34,016 nt of DNA from an uncultured bacterium (lineage in GTDB: Bacteria; Verrucomicrobiota; Kiritimatiellia; RFP12; UBA1067), in NCBI GenBank assembly GCA_902799955.1, contig CADCCQ010000025.1:1-34016 (forward strand). Reading direction: 5' to 3'. Every line of letters begins with the position of its first letter. Within the stretch, counting starts at the first letter, position 1. Below, piece after piece: positions 30,945-34,016 of this stretch. The notes below the pieces were generated by a model that did not search any database, was not told the DNA's origin, and worked only from the letters and a program-made list of their open reading frames with translations. Both the position numbers and the translations under genes were made by a program.

Positions 30945-31468
30945 TTTGAGATCTCCCTGAAAATCACCTCGGGTTCCACCATCCTGCCGACGCCGCTTGT
31001 GCCGCAAGCAAGCTCGCCGCCGGCCGGGCCTATCATCCTGACGCCGCGCGCGGCCAGCGCCGCGACGTTCTCCTGCGTCGCCGCGCTCAGCCACATCCCG
31101 TCGTTCATCGCAGGCGCGACGAAAACAGGCGCCTTCGTCGCAAGCAGCGTCGCGAGAAGAAGGTTGTCCGCAATGCCGTTGCGCAGCTTCGCGATCGTGT
31201 TCGCCGTCGCAGGCGCGACAATCGCCAGGTCGACGGAATCCGCGATGGCGACGTGCTCCGGCCGCCACTGCGAAGGCGCGGCGAACTGGTCGACGCCGAC
31301 GGGATTGCGCGACAGGGTCTGGAAGAGGAGCGGACGCACGAACTCGCATGCGGCCGGCGTCATTACGACGTGGACGTCGTCGCCGTTCCTGACGAAGAGC
31401 CGCACAAGCTCCGCGGCCTTGTACACCGCGATGGAGCCGGTCACGCCGAGGAGTATCCGCCTGCTCAT
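30941..31468 (-). CDS. coaC: Phosphopantothenoylcysteine decarboxylase (CoaC domain only)
   Basis: The 175-aa FMN-dependent decarboxylase makes phosphopantetheine in coenzyme A synthesis. It has the flavoprotein start ILLGVTGSIAVYKAAEL, the catalytic-His region EHVAIADSVDLAIVAPATANTIAK, PAMNDGMW and the closing GELACGTSGVGRM loop. It ends where the CoaB synthetase domain would begin in the usual CoaBC fusion. No CoaB gene is adjacent, so CoaB must be separate. Its start overlaps the rpe stop as ATGA. Related lantibiotic or UbiX-type flavoproteins were considered, but the PAMN and GRM motifs favour CoaC. Confidence 0.88.
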   Translation of the reverse strand: MSRRILLGVTGSIAVYKAAELVRLFVRNGDDVHVVMTPAACEFVRPLLFQTLSRNPVGVDQFAAPSQWRPEHVAIADSVDLAIVAPATANTIAKLRNGIADNLLLATLLATKAPVFVAPAMNDGMWLSAATQENVAALAARGVRMIGPAGGELACGTSGVGRMVEPEVIFREISK

Positions 31469-32130
31469 GACCCGAACACCTCCCGGCAGCGGGCCCTGAG
31501 GTCCGAGACCGCCTCCTTCATGTCGGACTTCCCGAAAAGGTAGCTCCCGGCGACGAACATGTTCGCGCCAGCCGCCGCGGCCTGCGGAATCGTCTCGGCA
31601 TTGCCGCCGCCGTCGATCATGACGTCCAGATCCGGCCGCCATCCATGAAGCGCCGTCACCTTGGGAAGGCACTCCGCGATGAACTTCTGCCCTCCGAAGC
31701 CCGGGTGCACCGTCATCACAAGCGCCTCGTCGATCTCGTCGAGATACGGCACAAGCCTTTCCACCGGCGTCTCGGGGTTGAGGACGATCGCGCACTTCGC
31801 GCCCAGCCCGCGGATGCGGCGGAGCGTGTCGTGTATGTCGCAGTCAGCCTCGACGTGGACCTGGACCGTCTGCGCCCCGGCCTTCACGAACGCCTCGACA
31901 TACAGGTCCGGGCGCGACATCATGAGATGCACGTTCCTGTAGAGCGACGGGGAGACCTTGCGGGCCAGGGAGACGATGCTTGGCCCGAAGGACATGTTCG
32001 GCACGAAGTGCGGATCCATGATGTCGATGTGGAGCGCATCGGCCTCCGACTCCTCCGCCCGCCTGATCTCGTCGGCGAGCCGTCCCAGGTCCGCCGCGAG
32101 CAGCGATGGCAATATGTTGATCTTCCTCAT
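31465..32130 (-). CDS. rpe: Ribulose-phosphate 3-epimerase
   Basis: The 221-aa TIM-barrel metalloenzyme of the pentose phosphate pathway interconverts ribulose-5-P and xylulose-5-P. Signatures are the ILPSLLAADLGRL start with catalytic Ser, HIDIMDPHFVPNMSFGP, NVHLMM, TVHPGFGGQKF, and VMIDGGGN followed by AGSYLFG. It is the first gene of a six-gene unit. ATG 32130 lies only 6 nt after the -10 box, so the transcript would start at or next to the start codon. An upstream extension to 32166 would run over the promoter and is rejected. Confidence 0.95.
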   Translation of the reverse strand: MRKINILPSLLAADLGRLADEIRRAEESEADALHIDIMDPHFVPNMSFGPSIVSLARKVSPSLYRNVHLMMSRPDLYVEAFVKAGAQTVQVHVEADCDIHDTLRRIRGLGAKCAIVLNPETPVERLVPYLDEIDEALVMTVHPGFGGQKFIAECLPKVTALHGWRPDLDVMIDGGGNAETIPQAAAAGANMFVAGSYLFGKSDMKEAVSDLRARCREVFGS

Positions 32131-32136
32131 GGAGAT

Positions 32137-32145
32137 ATTATACCA
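32137..32145 (-). promoter_or_regulatory. rpe promoter, extended -10, apparently leaderless
   Basis: On the minus strand this is TGG then TATAAT, with only ATCTCC before the ATG. Transcription normally starts 6-8 nt after the -10, which here is the first base of the start codon. No convincing -35 is present; the extended -10 probably compensates. Confidence 0.65.
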
Positions 32146-32168
32146 CAAACAATGGAAGTTTGGCACGA

Positions 32169-33329
32169 TTACTTGCCCGTGACTATTTCGTATGGCAACG
32201 CCGTCAGATACCGGGCGAAGAACGGATCACCCACGAAATAGCCATGGGCGGTCTTTTCGACATGTCCCTTGTCAACCAACTTTTCCAGGGCGCCATGAAC
32301 CGTGGAGGACGGACCTATTCCGTATTTGCGGCGATAAGCTTCGTCAAAGCGGTTCGTCGGAGATGCCGCCAATGCCGAAAGCAAAGAACGCTGCGCAGAG
32401 GAGAGCTCACCCACAACCGTTTCATACTGCTCGCGCTTCATTTCAGTGAGGCTGTCCGCTGCCGCCAAAATGTCGTCTGGGCGTACAGATCTGCCGCCAC
32501 GGGCGATGACCGACTCAAACACCTCAGACGAAAGAGCCTGGATGAAATACGGAATGTTCTGCGAGAGGGACAGAACTTTGTCAACTTCCTCTGCGCCGAT
32601 TCGCACGCCGGCAGAGGAGAATCTGTCCGTCACGAACTTCCGGCTCTCGTCTTCGGGCGGCTTTTCAAGATGCATGATTCGTGCGGAGTTGTAGAACGGG
32701 CGAGAGTGTTCGGAGAACATTCGCTTCAAAAGATGCGTCTTCGAGCCGAGAAACACATACCGAACCGATTCATGGTGCTGGATGCAACCGCGAAACACGC
32801 CCTCCATCGGCAAGGACTGCGACAACCCGGCGATTTCCTGGAACTCGTCGAACACCACGACAAAAGTCCTTTCCCCCTTCGCGACCTTTTCCGGAAGATT
32901 CAGGATGTCCTCAAGATCGGACGGGGTGAACTTCCTGCTGGCCACGTCAAGTTCAATGCTTGGGGAGCCGTCCTCCCCCACCGTAAACTTCGGGCGAAGC
33001 CGTGAAAGCAGCTCGCCGAACGTACGCACTACCCTGTCGACGCCCTTTTCCGCCGCGTACACGGCGGCAGCGTATTTCTCGCAGAACCTTTCCACGGAGT
33101 CCATTTTCATCATGTCAAAATAGAGGCAGGTGAAACCGTCCTCGCTCCACTTGTCGATGACATTCTTCACGAGCGACGTCTTGCCATAGCGACGAGGCGC
33201 ATACAAGACAACGTTCGCCGCCCCGCCGGCGATAGTACGATACAGGCTCTCGCCCACGGCCAGACGGTCGTAGTACTGGTCTCCCGAGACGGCGCGTCCA
33301 TATCTGAATGGATTCAATATGGCTTTCAT
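32169..33329 (-). CDS. AAA-type ATPase with C-terminal winged helix
   Basis: The 386-aa P-loop ATPase resembles the archaeal-type ATPase group (STAND-like). It has an N-terminal ILNPFRYGRAVSG lead-in, Walker A APRRYGKTSLV, Walker B FVVVFDEFQEI, a sensor-like VFLGSKTHLL, and a C-terminal helix-turn-helix region (SSTVHGALEKLVDKGHVEK) before a short tail ending FFARYLTALPYE. No effector domain is seen. ATG 33329 follows GGAAGGA. Homologues are common near mobile or defence loci. It lies beside the CRISPR array but is transcribed in the same leftward direction from its own promoter, so it is not evidently part of the cas machinery. Function unknown. Confidence 0.78.
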   Translation of the reverse strand: MKAILNPFRYGRAVSGDQYYDRLAVGESLYRTIAGGAANVVLYAPRRYGKTSLVKNVIDKWSEDGFTCLYFDMMKMDSVERFCEKYAAAVYAAEKGVDRVVRTFGELLSRLRPKFTVGEDGSPSIELDVASRKFTPSDLEDILNLPEKVAKGERTFVVVFDEFQEIAGLSQSLPMEGVFRGCIQHHESVRYVFLGSKTHLLKRMFSEHSRPFYNSARIMHLEKPPEDESRKFVTDRFSSAGVRIGAEEVDKVLSLSQNIPYFIQALSSEVFESVIARGGRSVRPDDILAAADSLTEMKREQYETVVGELSSAQRSLLSALAASPTNRFDEAYRRKYGIGPSSTVHGALEKLVDKGHVEKTAHGYFVGDPFFARYLTALPYEIVTGK

Positions 33330-33366
33330 GTGATTCCTTCCGTGTCTACTTACGCACACATAGAAA

Positions 33367-33395
33367 ATATTATCACATTTCCCCGCATAACGCAA
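33367..33395 (-). promoter_or_regulatory. Candidate promoter of the AAA ATPase gene
   Basis: On the minus strand there is TTGCGT (33395..33390), a 17-nt spacer and TAATAT (33372..33367) with a TGA extension. The leader is about 30 nt. The -35 type (TTGCG) is shared with the rpmJ and left-end promoters. Confidence 0.55.
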
Positions 33396-33465
33396 CAACA
33401 ATTTACCCGATTTCAAGTAACTTTATTTCAGGTAAGCACAACCATCCGCCGCCATCACTGCATAA

Positions 33466-33595
33466 CGACGACGTCCTCGTCGTCGGCATACGTAGGCCTG
33501 ATGTGGAAACTTGCTGCCGCGACGCAGTCAAGCATATACAGTAAAACATATACAGAAGGGCCCGACCCTCTTGCTTTCGTAAGAGCGGTCTCGTC
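33466..33595. other. Non-coding flank of CRISPR array with hairpins and direct repeats
   Basis: This stretch contains a perfect 8-bp hairpin (CGACGACG-TCCT-CGTCGTCG, 33466-33485), two copies of CATATACAG 14 nt apart (33533-33541 and 33547-33555), and an inverted repeat GACC-CTCTT...AAGAG-(C)GGTC at about 33573-33595, directly against the first repeat. No gene is seen. The last hairpin could end the pre-crRNA on the minus strand, but no long T-run follows. Confidence 0.5.
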
Positions 33596-33598
33596 GAT

Positions 33599-34016
33599 GT
33601 TTCAATTCACGCCCGTCGTGTGACGGGCGACGCGAACTACCTCCACCGGTGCTCGGTGGAATACTCGTTTCAATTCACGCCCGTCGTGTGACGGGCGACG
33701 AGCGTCACGTTCCCCGCCTGGTCATCGGGCGGGTTTCAATTCACGCCCGTCGTGTGACGGGCGACAGCTTACGGTGCGCGTTGCACCGATGTCTTGAAGT
33801 TTCAATTCACGCCCGTCGTGTGACGGGCGACCGAACACCTACTCCAAGGTGCTCGACCTGCGCAGGTTTCAATTCACGCCCGTCGCGTGACGGGCGACTA
33901 TAGTTTGTGACGGCGATCCAGACTGAGTCGGCGTTTCAATTCACGCCCGTCGCGTGACGGGCGACGCGAGGTAATGGCGACCGGGCGGACGCCAGAGTTT
34001 CAATTCACGCCCGTCG
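33599..34016 (-). CRISPR. Type I-C-like CRISPR array (leader-distal end)
   Basis: Seven copies of a 33-nt repeat (33599, 33667, 33733, 33799, 33866, 33933 and, cut by the window edge, 33997) with six unique spacers of 31-35 nt. On the minus strand the repeat starts GTCGCCCGTCAC and ends GTGAATTGAAAC, like type I-C repeats, whose 3' end gives an 11-nt crRNA handle. Each repeat has an 8-bp stem CGCCCGTC/GACGGGCG with a 4-nt loop. The first four repeats on the left have loop GTGT, the next two GCGT (plus strand). This orientation puts the leader and cas genes to the right of the window. Subtype is inferred from the repeat alone. Confidence 0.95.

Noticed and set aside
29574..31499. A 641-codon open frame on the plus strand opposite the GT2-HAD and coaC genes
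   Set aside because: Composition is typical of an antisense shadow, and the minus-strand proteins carry complete motifs.
32169..33329. The AAA ATPase as a Cas protein
   Set aside because: It lacks any Cas signature, and the array orientation places the cas genes on the other side.
33466..33485. Perfect 8-bp hairpin considered as a terminator
   Set aside because: No T-tract on either side and no gene end nearby; kept only as a structural note.
33649..33903. Short open frame with repeated VSIHARRVTGD units
   Set aside because: It is simply the translation of CRISPR repeats; a classic false gene.

Overview
This window is a GC-rich bacterial chromosome segment with a Gram-negative-type envelope. 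That envelope is indicated by a Wza-like export lipoprotein, an outer-membrane beta-barrel, an LpxL/HtrB-type acyltransferase and a YdbH/YnbE/YdbL-type intermembrane lipid system. Gene content and style (Tyr/Gly-rich BY-kinase, GH36 beside a Gfo/Idh/MocA oxidoreductase, Ala-rich tails on ribosomal proteins) suggest the PVC superphylum, perhaps Verrucomicrobiota/Kiritimatiellota. That placement is an inference; no 16S sequence is visible.

Layout. At the extreme left a strong minus-strand promoter with an A/T upstream tract and a boxA-like element points off the window, probably into an rRNA operon. Divergent from it runs a plus-strand cluster: galE, a degenerate uracil-DNA-glycosylase-like protein, pyrK, an AsmA/YdbH-like protein and a lipoprotein that looks like a YnbE-YdbL fusion. 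Everything from 4506 to 33329 is on the minus strand. Read in transcription order from the right, it contains: an AAA ATPase; rpe-coaC-(GT2+HAD fusion)-SDR-CorC-CNNM, six genes joined by five consecutive 4-nt ATGA overlaps behind an apparently leaderless promoter; tRNA-Ser(UGA) with its own promoter; a GH36 alpha-galactosidase and a Gfo/Idh/MocA oxidoreductase; the alpha ribosomal operon rpmJ-rpsM-rpsK-rpsD-rpoA-rplQ plus rpsU, closed by a hairpin terminator; rsmE-tyrA-lpxL-like-GT4, again with 4-nt overlaps; an acyl-CoA synthetase, an orphan beta-class DNA methyltransferase, a D-2-hydroxyacid dehydrogenase and tsaE; and finally a polysaccharide export cluster (Wza-like lipoprotein, unknown secreted protein, beta-barrel, O-antigen-ligase-like protein, Wzc-like tyrosine kinase) followed by argC.

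The right end (33599 to the edge) is the leader-distal end of a type I-C-like CRISPR array. Its 33-nt repeat is oriented on the minus strand, so the leader and any cas genes lie to the right, outside the window.

The points most worth a second look are: the YnbE-YdbL fusion next to a short YdbH-like partner; the N-terminal tyrosine-rich extension on the BY-kinase; the GT2-HAD fusion; the degenerate UDG-like protein; an in-frame palindromic 24-bp repeat inside argC; the leaderless head and five-fold ATGA coupling of the rpe operon; a common extended -10 promoter signature; and a CRISPR repeat polymorphism confined to the hairpin loop. No gene-free stretch exceeds 300 bases apart from the 33330-34016 region, which holds a promoter, small repeats, a hairpin and the CRISPR array.
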